A DNA stretch of 5,502 nucleotides from Vulcanimicrobiota bacterium (GTDB taxonomy: Bacteria; Vulcanimicrobiota; Vulcanimicrobiia; Vulcanimicrobiales; Vulcanimicrobiaceae), in the NCBI GenBank assembly GCA_027306845.1, contig DAHUYY010000140.1, forward strand, positions 1 to 5,502. The letters run 5' to 3'. Below the pieces are notes generated by a model. That model made no database searches, was not told the DNA's origin, and saw only the letters and a program-made list of their open reading frames with translations. Both the position numbers and the translations under genes were made by a program. Below are positions 1 through 5,502 of this stretch, piece after piece; the first letter of the stretch is position 1, and every line of letters begins with the position of its first letter.

Positions 1-6
1 CGAAGC

Positions 7-55
7 GCGTATCGAGGGCGGTTCGCGGGCGCCTCGATACGCTGCCTTCGGCAGC
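7..55. repeat. Two adjacent inverted repeats in the non-coding left edge
   Basis: The non-coding stretch 1-113 contains two perfect inverted repeats. The first has 11-bp arms at 7-17 (GCGTATCGAGG) and 32-42 (CCTCGATACGC) around a 14-nt spacer. The second, sharing two bases with it, has 6-bp arms at 41-46 (GCTGCC) and 50-55 (GGCAGC) around a TTC loop. It lies just beyond the stop codon of the minus-strand ribonuclease-like gene, so it could form structure at the 3' end of that transcript. No T-run follows on either strand, so it is not a canonical Rho-independent terminator. The look (arms ending in TCGATACGC, then GCTACTCGGCGTGACA) is that of a dispersed intergenic repeat, but only one copy is in the window. 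Confidence 0.55.
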
Positions 56-113
56 TACTCGGCGTGACACTCGTTGTGAGCCCGCGTAGCCGCAGATCCG
101 CGTCCGGGCGCCG

Positions 114-1472
114 CTAGAACGTAACCGTCGTGCCGCGCGTCGCGACCTGCGCGCTCCACTTGAGCTCTTGGCGCACCTCGGCGGCGAGCGCCGCCGCCGA
201 TGCCGGTTCACCGTGCACCGCGTAGAAGCGGGGAGTTCCGGTGCAAGTGTGTAGCCAGCGCAGCAGCCCGGTGCGGTCGGCATGCGCGCTGAAGCCTTTG
301 AGCGCGACGATGCTCGCGCGCACCGGCAGCGCATCGCCGTAGATGCGAACCGTTTTCGCCCCGTGCTCGAGCACATTCCCGAGCGTCCCCACGCTCTGAT
401 AGCCGCAGAGAATAATCGTCGCGCGCGGATCGCTGAGATGGTTGTGCAGATGGTGCAGAATGCGCCCGCCGCTCGCCATGCCGCTCGCCGAGATCACCAC
501 GAAGTTGCCGGGCATCGCATTGAGCGCCTTCGATTCTTCGGTGCTGCGATGTTCGGTGAAATGGTGAATCCCAAACGGCGTGCTCGGGCTATCGCCGGCG
601 ACTTCGCGGCGCTCGCCGCCGAAGCGTTCGAAGAGCGCGTCGACTTTTTCAGCCATCGGGCTGTCGAGATGGATCGCGAGGTTGGCGATCGCGGGATCTT
701 GGTGCTGCAACTGCGCGATCGCGTAGAGAATATCTTGCGTGCGCTCGACCGCGAACGCGGGAATGACGATCGCACCGCCGCGCGCAATCCCGGCGCGCAG
801 CGCCTCACCGAGTGCCGTGATGCTCTCCGCAGGGTGCTCGCGATCGCCGTAGGTCGATTCGCAGCAGATGATATCGGCAGCACCGATCGGCGACGGGTCG
901 GCAAGCAGCGGACGCCCATAGCGGCCGAGGTCGCCGGAGAAGAGCACCTGCTTTCCCTCGATTGCGAGATGCACGAACGCCGAACCCAAAATGTGTCCGG
1001 CGTTGCTATAACGCGCCGAGCAGATCCCGGCGACCGAAAACTCCCGTTCGTATTCGACGGGCTCCATTTTGCGTAGCGTGCGCGCGACGTCGCGATCGTC
1101 GTAGAACGGTGCGGGCGCATGCGGTTGTTCGTGCCCGTGGCCGTGCTCGCTGAGTTCTTGTTGCAGGTGCGCGGCATCTTCGAGCACGATCTCGGCGATC
1201 GCCGCCGTCGCCGGCGTGCAATAGATCGGGCCGTCGAAGCCGTCTTTCACGAGTTTGGGAAGATAGCCGGTGTGATCGAGATGCCCGTGCGTGATCACGA
1301 CCGCGTCGATCTCCTCGGCGTCGACGGGGAGCTTCGCATCGTTGAGTGCGCGCACGTCGGCGGTTCCCTGGAAGAGCCCGCAATCGACGAAAAAGCGTTT
1401 CCCGCCGACGGTGACGAGATGTTTGCTGCCGGTGACGGTTCCCGCCGCTCCGACGAAGGTGATCTCAGCCAC
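114..1472 (-). CDS. Beta-CASP metallo-beta-lactamase fold ribonuclease-like protein (CPSF/YSH1 family)
   Basis: This 452-residue protein has the full layout of bacterial MBL-fold RNA-processing hydrolases: a metallo-beta-lactamase domain (about 1-200), a beta-CASP insert (about 230-375) and a C-terminal RNA-specificity (RMMBL) segment (about 380-450). Visible metal-site motifs are HGHLDH at 62-67, H160 in NAGHILGSA, D181 in SGDLG and E205 in CESTYGD. Further on come SASGM at 328-332, GYQSVGTLG at 357-365, H397 in SAHADR and H420 in VHGE. The family is known for zinc-dependent endo- or exonucleolytic RNA cleavage in the cytoplasm; the substrate here is unknown. The start is GTG, set by a GGAGGA Shine-Dalgarno and a good N-terminal match (EITFVGAAGTVTGS). 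It overlaps the upstream LOG-like gene by 8 bp, implying translational coupling. A histidine-rich stretch (HGHGH at 110-114) sits in the variable linker. The family assignment is firm; exact activity is inferred. Confidence 0.93.
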   Translation of the reverse strand: MAEITFVGAAGTVTGSKHLVTVGGKRFFVDCGLFQGTADVRALNDAKLPVDAEEIDAVVITHGHLDHTGYLPKLVKDGFDGPIYCTPATAAIAEIVLEDAAHLQQELSEHGHGHEQPHAPAPFYDDRDVARTLRKMEPVEYEREFSVAGICSARYSNAGHILGSAFVHLAIEGKQVLFSGDLGRYGRPLLADPSPIGAADIICCESTYGDREHPAESITALGEALRAGIARGGAIVIPAFAVERTQDILYAIAQLQHQDPAIANLAIHLDSPMAEKVDALFERFGGERREVAGDSPSTPFGIHHFTEHRSTEESKALNAMPGNFVVISASGMASGGRILHHLHNHLSDPRATIILCGYQSVGTLGNVLEHGAKTVRIYGDALPVRASIVALKGFSAHADRTGLLRWLHTCTGTPRFYAVHGEPASAAALAAEVRQELKWSAQVATRGTTVTF

Positions 1473-2079
1473 GAACTTCCTCCAAACGCTGATGCAGTGC
1501 GGAAAAATTGCCGGTGCGATTGAACGCGACCGAACTCGGCAGCGATTCTTTGCGATAGTAATCGAGGCAGGTATCGACGAGTTTCTCCGGGTCGGAGTTG
1601 GTGAAGATCGTCGAGCCGGTCTCTTTTTTTACTAAGTCGGCGATCTTCGGAAGATCGTTGGAGATGCCGCCGGAATCGGTGAGGATGCCGATGAGCTTGC
1701 CTTCATCGTAGGCGATGCAAAACTCGCCGAGCGTTCCGCTGCGCCCGCCGACGAAAAGGACGAAATCGGAGCTGTGGATATTATGCGTCTCGCGCCCCAT
1801 CAAACCCGAGCCGGTAAAAACGATGGTGGTGTAGGGCTGCAGCGGCGAACCGTAGACGTTCACGTGCTCTTCGCGTGAGAGTGCCGGCGAAACCCCGAGG
1901 CTCGCTCCTCCCTCTTCGTTCGCGCCGAGCGTCGCTGCGTGCGGCAGCCCCGGGCATGCGCCCGTCACGATGGTGCACCCGCGCTGGGCGATGCGCCGCC
2001 CGAGGCGTCGCGCGCGGTCGAGCTGTTCGGCGGTCAAAATACCGCCGGCGGAACCCATAACGCCGATCTGTATCTTCAT
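1465..2079 (-). CDS. LOG/TIGR00725-like Rossmann-fold nucleotide-binding protein
   Basis: This 204-residue protein begins MKIQIGVMGSAGG, the first beta-strand and glycine-rich loop of a Rossmann-like fold. It continues with GACPGLPHAA (40-49) and carries GGRSGTLGEF at 111-120, a variant of the PGGxGTxxE signature of LOG / lysine-decarboxylase-like proteins. True LOG enzymes hydrolyse nucleoside-5'-monophosphates at the N-glycosidic bond (cytokinin activation). They use that glutamate (here E119) and an upstream arginine; the candidate here is R96, in GRETHN. The usual RK pair reads RE, and the signature lacks its proline, so the protein fits the uncharacterised TIGR00725-type branch better than classical LOG. 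The frame is open further upstream to 2292, but that extension runs into the divergent ETF-QO gene; ATG at 2079 is chosen from the N-terminal fold. It is first in a two-gene operon with the beta-CASP gene. Fold is confident; substrate unknown. Confidence 0.85.
   Translation of the reverse strand: MKIQIGVMGSAGGILTAEQLDRARRLGRRIAQRGCTIVTGACPGLPHAATLGANEEGGASLGVSPALSREEHVNVYGSPLQPYTTIVFTGSGLMGRETHNIHSSDFVLFVGGRSGTLGEFCIAYDEGKLIGILTDSGGISNDLPKIADLVKKETGSTIFTNSDPEKLVDTCLDYYRKESLPSSVAFNRTGNFSALHQRLEEVRG
1478..1483 (-). promoter_or_regulatory. Ribosome-binding site of the beta-CASP gene
   Basis: On the minus strand GGAGGA lies 5 nt upstream of the GTG start at 1472. This strong Shine-Dalgarno sits inside the last codons of the LOG-like gene. 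It supports GTG as the start, because no ATG in the frame is similarly placed. Confidence 0.8.
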
Positions 2080-2088
2080 GTTCTCAGT

Positions 2089-2124
2089 CTTCGGCGCAAG
2101 AGTACGGAGCGCCCGGTGCCGAAG
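2089..2124. promoter_or_regulatory. Inverted repeat in the divergent gap (possible operator or leader hairpin)
   Basis: CTTCGGC at 2089-2095 and GCCGAAG at 2118-2124 are perfect inverted 7-mers. Allowing one G-U pair, the stem extends to 9 pairs in plus-strand RNA. They fill most of the 54-bp gap between the divergent LOG-like and ETF-QO start codons. Arm centres are 29 bp apart, so the dyad could bind a regulator serving both operons, or could fold in the ETF-QO leader with the GGAG at 2106-2109 in its loop. The dyad is seen; any function is inferred. I could not pick convincing -35/-10 boxes. Confidence 0.4.
2106..2109 (+). promoter_or_regulatory. Candidate ribosome-binding site upstream of ETF-QO
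   Basis: GGAG lies 6 nt before an in-frame GTG at 2116 but 24 nt before the ATG at 2134. If it is the true Shine-Dalgarno, the protein starts at GTG 2116 with residues MPKQPL added. The ATG itself has only a weak GAAG (2121-2124) nearby. Confidence 0.45.
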
Positions 2125-2133
2125 CAACCACTC

Positions 2134-3792
2134 ATGGCACAAGAACGCGATCGTCTCGATGTCGATGTCCTCTTCGTGGGCGCAGGGCCCGCCTCTCTCG
2201 CCGGTGCGATCCGGCTCGGCCAACTCGCCGCCGAGCAAAAGCAAGCGCTCGAAATCCTCGTGATCGAAAAGGGCGGCGATATCGGCAGCCACGGCATCTC
2301 CGGCGCCGTGATGGACCCCAAGGGAATCGGCGAATTACTTCCCGATTGGCTGCAACGCGGTGCGCCGGTGGAATCGCCGGTGACCAGCGACGAACTCTGG
2401 TTGCTCACCGCGGGCGGAAAAATAAAAGCGCCGTTCACGCCGCCGCCGCTCAACAATCACGGCAAATATGTCGCGAGCTTGCAGAAGATGGCGAAATGGC
2501 TCGGCGAGCAGGCCGAGGCCGCAGGCGCACAGGTCTTCGCCGAGTTTCCCGGGCAGGAGTTGCTTTGGGAAGGAGACCGCGTCGTCGGTGTGCGCACCGG
2601 CGATAAAGGCGTCGCGCACGACGGCTCGCACAAAGCAAACTACGAACCCGGTGCGGATATCTACGCGAAGGTCGTCGTACTCGGTGAAGGCGTGCGCGGA
2701 ACGCTCGCCAAGCAGGCGATTGCAAAACTCCATCTCGACGCCGGCAAAGAGCCGCAGGTCTACGCGGCGGGCGTGAAAGAGCTCTGGAAACTGCCCGCCG
2801 GGCGCTTTGCCGCCGGCGCGGTCATCCACACGCTGGGCTATCCGCTCGCTCCCGATACCTTCGGCGGCGGATTCATCTACGGCATGGCCGACGACGTGCT
2901 CGATATCGGTCACGTCACCGGGCTCGACGCGAAGAACCCGACGAGCGATCCGCACAACGAATTGCAACGCATGAAGCAGCATCCGGCGATCGCCGCATTG
3001 CTCGCCGATGGAAAACTCATTCGCTACGGCGCGAAGGCGATTCCCGAGGGCGGTTTCTTTGCGATGCCGCGCCCGTACGCCGATGGACTGCTTCTTACCG
3101 GCGATTCCGCCGGCTTCCTCAACGGTATGCGTTTGAAAGGCATCCATCTCGCGATTAAATCGGGCATGCTCGCCGCTGAAACGATCTTCGCCGCGGTGCA
3201 AGCCGATCGTTACGACGCGCAACAGTTAAGCGGCTTCGTCGAACGCTTCCAATCGTCGTGGGCGTACGAAGAGATGCGTTCGGCGCGCAACTTCCATCAA
3301 GGCTTCGAACACGGCATGTGGGCGGGAATGTTCAATGCCGGTCTCTCCACCGTCACCGGCGGTCGCGCGTTCGGCTTCATCGAGAAACTCGGCGCGGTCG
3401 CCGGGCACGAACGCATGGAGAAACGCGGCTATCAAGCCGACCCGTCGCCGCGCGCGAGCGTCGACAACGTGTTGACGTTCGATAAACTCACCGACGTCTT
3501 CAATTCGGGCACGATGCACGACGAAGACCAGCCCTGCCATCTTCATGTCGCCGACACGAATATCTGTCGCGATCGTTGTACCGTGGAGTACGGCAACCCA
3601 TGCGGGTATTTCTGTCCGGCCGCGGTCTACGAACCGCTCTTCGAAAAGAAGGATGGCAAATTCGAAGGGCGCCTGCAGATCAATTTTACGAACTGCGTCC
3701 ACTGCAAGACCTGCGATATCGCCGATCCGTATCAAATCATTACGTGGGTGCCGCCGCAGGGTGGCGAAGGCCCCGTTTACACGGGGATGTAG
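2134..3792 (+). CDS. Electron transfer flavoprotein:ubiquinone oxidoreductase (ETF-QO)
   Basis: This 552-residue FAD/4Fe-4S enzyme carries electrons from reduced ETF (fed by acyl-CoA and other dehydrogenases) to membrane quinone. The FAD-binding strand and loop VLFVGAGPAS are at 12-21. GFIYGM at 246-251 and TGDSAGFLNGMRLKGIHLA at 322-340 are typical of the family. Canonical cluster ligands are C494 (FCPAAVYE) and C521, C524 and C527 (NCVHCKTCDIADP). Length is normal for bacterial members. Four further cysteines (C468, C478, C482, C490) precede C494 and are not part of the four-ligand set known from mammalian ETF-QO. The start is uncertain: ATG 2134 best matches my memory of family N-termini, but an in-frame GTG at 2116 (6 residues longer) has a better Shine-Dalgarno, GGAG at 2106-2109. 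It heads the plus-strand operon; thiO starts 3 bp after its stop. No etfA or etfB gene is in the window. A FixC/FixX-like role is less likely, as both parts are fused here. Confidence 0.95.
   Translation: MAQERDRLDVDVLFVGAGPASLAGAIRLGQLAAEQKQALEILVIEKGGDIGSHGISGAVMDPKGIGELLPDWLQRGAPVESPVTSDELWLLTAGGKIKAPFTPPPLNNHGKYVASLQKMAKWLGEQAEAAGAQVFAEFPGQELLWEGDRVVGVRTGDKGVAHDGSHKANYEPGADIYAKVVVLGEGVRGTLAKQAIAKLHLDAGKEPQVYAAGVKELWKLPAGRFAAGAVIHTLGYPLAPDTFGGGFIYGMADDVLDIGHVTGLDAKNPTSDPHNELQRMKQHPAIAALLADGKLIRYGAKAIPEGGFFAMPRPYADGLLLTGDSAGFLNGMRLKGIHLAIKSGMLAAETIFAAVQADRYDAQQLSGFVERFQSSWAYEEMRSARNFHQGFEHGMWAGMFNAGLSTVTGGRAFGFIEKLGAVAGHERMEKRGYQADPSPRASVDNVLTFDKLTDVFNSGTMHDEDQPCHLHVADTNICRDRCTVEYGNPCGYFCPAAVYEPLFEKKDGKFEGRLQINFTNCVHCKTCDIADPYQIITWVPPQGGEGPVYTGM
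3771..3786 (+). promoter_or_regulatory. GC-rich hairpin at the ETF-QO/thiO junction
   Basis: CCCCGT (3771-3776) and ACGGGG (3781-3786) are perfect 6-bp arms around a TTAC loop, in the last codons of ETF-QO. The 3' arm contains GGGG (3783-3786), the only purine-rich candidate ribosome-binding site for thiO (ATG at 3796). Folding would hide it until a ribosome finishing ETF-QO opens the stem, which is a translational-coupling arrangement. No T-run follows, so a terminator is unlikely. The structure is seen; the regulatory role is inferred. Confidence 0.4.
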
Positions 3793-3795
3793 GCG

Positions 3796-4932
3796 ATGAC
3801 TGCACTGAACGAACGCGGCGAGATCGTCATCATCGGCGCCGGGCTCATCGGGCTGAGCCTCGCCTTCGAACTCCGTCGTCGCGGCGCGCGGGTCGCCGTC
3901 TTCGATCGTTTCGAACCGGCAAAAGCTGCTTCGTGGGCGGCCGCCGGCATGCTCGCGGCGCGGACCGAAGAGATCGCCGACGAGCCGATGCGCGTGCTCT
4001 GTAACGATGCACTCGAAAACTTTCCGGCATTCGTCGATGCAGTGCGCGAGGCGAGTGCGGTCGATCCGCAACTGCGCCGCGACGGCATCGTGCAGGCAGC
4101 GTTCGACGACGCGTCGCTCGAACGGTTGCAGGCGCGAGCGCGCGCGCTCGCGGCGGAGGGGGTCGGCCACACGCTGCTCGACGCACGCGAGGCGTTACAG
4201 CTCGAGCCCGCGCTGGCAAGCACCGTTCGCGGCGCATTGCTCACACACGACGAAGGCAGCGTCGACAATCGGTTGCTCGGGCGCGCGCTTCTCGCGGCGC
4301 TCGCGCGAATGCACGTGCAGGTTGCGACGAGCGAAGAGATCGAGTTGGAATTCGACGCGCGCCGCGTCTGCGGCGTGCGCACGCGCTGGGGCTTTCGCCC
4401 GGCGGAGATCGTCGTCAACGCCGCCGGCGCATGGGCGCCGCATCTCGCCGGAGTTCCCGACGAGTGCCGCCCCCCGGTCGAGCCGGTGAAGGGCGAGATG
4501 CTCGCGCTTGCGATGCCGCATGATTTCGTTCGCCACACGATGTGGCTGGGCGGCTGTTACGTCGTTCCGCGAACCGACGGGCGCCTGCTCGTCGGAGCGA
4601 CCGGCGAGCGCGTCGGTTTCGACCATCGCATCACGGCGGGTGGTCAACGGCAGCTCCTCGATCGCGTGCTCGCCGGGGCACCGAGCCTCGCCGGCTTCTC
4701 GTTGGTCGAGCAATGGTCGGGTTTGCGCCCGGGAACCCCCGACGAACGCCCGATTCTCGGCCGGACCCCGCGCGACGGCTATCTGCTTGCGACCGGGCAC
4801 TACCGCAACGGCGTGCTGCTCTGCGCGCGAACCGCTGAACTGCTCGCCGACGAGATCGAACGCGGCACGCCGATCGATCCCGCCTTCTCGCTCGCGCGAT
4901 TCTCGAACAACGAGGCCGCGGTCGGCGCGTGA
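3796..4932 (+). CDS. Glycine oxidase ThiO (thiamine thiazole synthesis)
   Basis: This 378-residue DAO-family flavoenzyme oxidises glycine with O2 to the imine (dehydroglycine) and H2O2, supplying the glycine-derived part of the thiazole. The N-terminus has the FAD motif VIIGAGLIGL (GxGxxG at 14-19). ASWAAAGMLAA at 45-55 and NAAGAWAP at 208-215 are family signatures. Near the C-terminus are Y255 (CYVVPR), R311 (GLRPGTPD) and R337 (GHYRNG, 334-339). These align by motif and spacing with the glycine-binding Y246, R302 and R329 of Bacillus subtilis glycine oxidase. Length is close to that enzyme. The frame has no sign of damage. thiS and thiG directly downstream confirm ThiO over other amino-acid oxidases. 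The start ATG lies 3 bp after the ETF-QO stop, and its 3' end overlaps thiS by 4 bp. Confidence 0.95.
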   Translation: MTALNERGEIVIIGAGLIGLSLAFELRRRGARVAVFDRFEPAKAASWAAAGMLAARTEEIADEPMRVLCNDALENFPAFVDAVREASAVDPQLRRDGIVQAAFDDASLERLQARARALAAEGVGHTLLDAREALQLEPALASTVRGALLTHDEGSVDNRLLGRALLAALARMHVQVATSEEIELEFDARRVCGVRTRWGFRPAEIVVNAAGAWAPHLAGVPDECRPPVEPVKGEMLALAMPHDFVRHTMWLGGCYVVPRTDGRLLVGATGERVGFDHRITAGGQRQLLDRVLAGAPSLAGFSLVEQWSGLRPGTPDERPILGRTPRDGYLLATGHYRNGVLLCARTAELLADEIERGTPIDPAFSLARFSNNEAAVGA

Positions 4933-5132
4933 GGGTGGAGATCAATGGCGAGCGGCGCGAGCTCGCCGCCGCCGAAGCGACGCTCGCCGAGCTGCTCGCG
5001 ACCCTCGGGATCGAGGCGAACGGCGTCGCCGTCGCCTGTAACGACCGCGTCGTGCGGCGCGGCCAGTACGCGCAGCAGCGTATCGCCGAGGGCGACCGCA
5101 TCGAGATCGTCCGAGCCGTCGCCGGTGGGTAG
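4929..5132 (+). CDS. Sulfur carrier protein ThiS
   Basis: This 67-residue ubiquitin-like protein has the family's start (RVEINGE), a middle helix (ATLAELLATLGI, 17-28), the VAVACNDRVV strand region (33-42) and the essential C-terminal Gly-Gly (66-67). In the known pathway ThiF adenylates the terminal glycine, which is then converted to a thiocarboxylate that donates sulfur to ThiG. The start is GTG inside GTGA shared with the thiO stop codon. No strong Shine-Dalgarno precedes it (GAGG at 4912-4915 is 13 nt away), so translation probably couples to thiO. A second in-frame GTG at 4935 would shorten it by two residues and cut into the first strand. No thiF is in the window. Confidence 0.95.
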   Translation: MRVEINGERRELAAAEATLAELLATLGIEANGVAVACNDRVVRRGQYAQQRIAEGDRIEIVRAVAGG

Positions 5133-5141
5133 GTGCCGCCG

Positions 5142-5170
5142 GGGCGACCTTAGCGGGATGCAGGTCGCTT
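5142..5170 (+). promoter_or_regulatory. Hairpin in the thiS-thiG gap
   Basis: GCGACCT (5144-5150) and AGGTCGC (5162-5168) are perfect 7-bp arms around an 11-nt loop, and two G-U pairs can extend the base to 5142/5170. This sits in the 62-bp gap after thiS, 16 nt before the AGGG ribosome-binding site of thiG (5186-5189). With no T-run it is not a standard terminator. It could be an mRNA-processing or stability element setting the ThiS:ThiG ratio; this is inference. The conserved TPP-riboswitch core is absent. Confidence 0.4.
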
Positions 5171-5194
5171 CGCGCGGTGGAAGATAGGGCGGTG

Positions 5195-5502
5195 ATGCAA
5201 AGCTTCGAAGATAGCCCGCTCCGCATTGGAGCCTACGAATTTCGTTCGCGCTTGATCGTCGGCACGGGAAAGTATCCCTCGATGGAAGCGATGCAGGCGG
5301 CGCACGCGGCGAGCGGCGCGGAGATGGTGACGGTGGCGATCCGGCGCGTCAATCTCGGCGAGAAAGGCGGCTCGCTGCTCGACTACATCGATCGTTCGAA
5401 GATGACGATTCTCCCGAATACCGCCGGCTGGTTCAACGCGCGCGATGCCGTCGCCACCGCGCACCTCGCGCGCGAATTGCTCGAGACCGATCTCATCAAA
5501 CT
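5195..5502 (+). CDS. Thiazole synthase ThiG (N-terminal part, cut by window edge)
   Basis: The reading frame runs open through the right edge, giving the first 102 residues of a protein usually about 255 long. ThiG forms the thiazole phosphate from 1-deoxyxylulose-5-phosphate, ThiS thiocarboxylate and dehydroglycine. Diagnostic motifs are SRLIVGTGKYPS at 18-29, VAIRRVN at 47-53 and LPNTAG at 73-78. The last full codon encodes K102 in TDLIK, which aligns with the Schiff-base lysine K96 of Bacillus subtilis ThiG (MIKVEV context), so the catalytic lysine is present. The start ATG at 5195 has AGGG at 5186-5189, 5 nt upstream; a GTG directly before it (5192) and another at 5177 are possible but less well placed. 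Third gene of the thiO-thiS-thiG run. Confidence 0.95.
   Translation, partial: MQSFEDSPLRIGAYEFRSRLIVGTGKYPSMEAMQAAHAASGAEMVTVAIRRVNLGEKGGSLLDYIDRSKMTILPNTAGWFNARDAVATAHLARELLETDLIK

Noticed and set aside
1..60. Rho-independent terminator for the minus-strand operon
   Set aside because: Stems are present but no U-run follows on either strand.
282..1076. 264-codon open frame on the plus strand
   Set aside because: It is antisense to the well-supported beta-CASP gene, has an arginine-rich composition typical of a GC-rich shadow frame, and shows no family motif.
1624..1630. A7 run (minus strand) in the LOG-like gene, in phase as an A AAA AAA slippery heptamer
   Set aside because: A -1 shift does not enter the beta-CASP frame and would only replace the conserved C-terminus; it encodes Lys-Lys in a normal place.
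2032..2061. Possible sigma-70 promoter for ETF-QO (CATAAC at 2056-2061)
   Set aside because: The -10-like match is partial, and no -35-like hexamer lies at the right distance.
2335..3222. 295-codon open frame on the minus strand
   Set aside because: Antisense shadow of ETF-QO, whose motifs in this interval are all intact; no recognisable domain.
3226..4170. 314-codon open frame on the minus strand spanning the ETF-QO/thiO junction
   Set aside because: It lies opposite the conserved cluster region of ETF-QO and the FAD domain of thiO, and its translation resembles no family I know.
5133..5194. TPP riboswitch before thiG
   Set aside because: Neither the CTGAGA element nor the ACCTGATC-type core is present, and the gap is too short for the full fold.

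Overview
The window is a GC-rich stretch of bacterial chromosome, densely packed with genes on both strands. It holds six protein genes: five complete and one cut by the right edge. I see no tRNA, rRNA, insertion sequence, integrase, phage gene or CRISPR array, and no frameshifted gene. The gene set points to a bacterium with ETF-linked respiration (an ETF:quinone oxidoreductase) and an oxygen-using thiazole branch of thiamine synthesis (ThiO type). The lineage cannot be fixed from the sequence. The composition and the edge repeat remind me of uncultured aerobic groups such as Candidatus Eremiobacterota (WPS-2), but that is a weak impression.

Layout, left to right. Positions 1-113 are non-coding and carry two inverted repeats, probably a dispersed intergenic repeat or transcript-end structure. 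Positions 114-2079 are a two-gene minus-strand operon. Its first gene is a LOG/TIGR00725-like Rossmann nucleotide-binding protein (1465-2079). This overlaps by 8 bp a beta-CASP metallo-beta-lactamase ribonuclease-like protein (114-1472), which starts at GTG behind a strong Shine-Dalgarno sequence. A 54-bp divergent gap (2080-2133) with a 7-bp dyad separates this operon from a plus-strand operon.

The plus-strand operon runs from about 2134 past the right edge: ETF-QO, then thiO 3 bp later, thiS overlapping thiO by 4 bp (GTGA), then a 62-bp gap with a hairpin, and thiG, open at the edge. ThiO oxidises glycine to dehydroglycine (iminoacetate). ThiS carries the sulfur as a C-terminal thiocarboxylate. 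ThiG joins these with 1-deoxyxylulose-5-phosphate to form the thiazole. ETF-QO is not a thiamine enzyme; it passes electrons from ETF to the quinone pool, so its tight linkage to thiOSG is an oddity of this operon.

No clearly new system is visible. The points most worth a second look are four extra cysteines ahead of the normal 4Fe-4S ligands in ETF-QO, a GC hairpin at the ETF-QO/thiO junction that covers the likely thiO ribosome-binding site, and inverted repeats in the divergent gap and between thiS and thiG.
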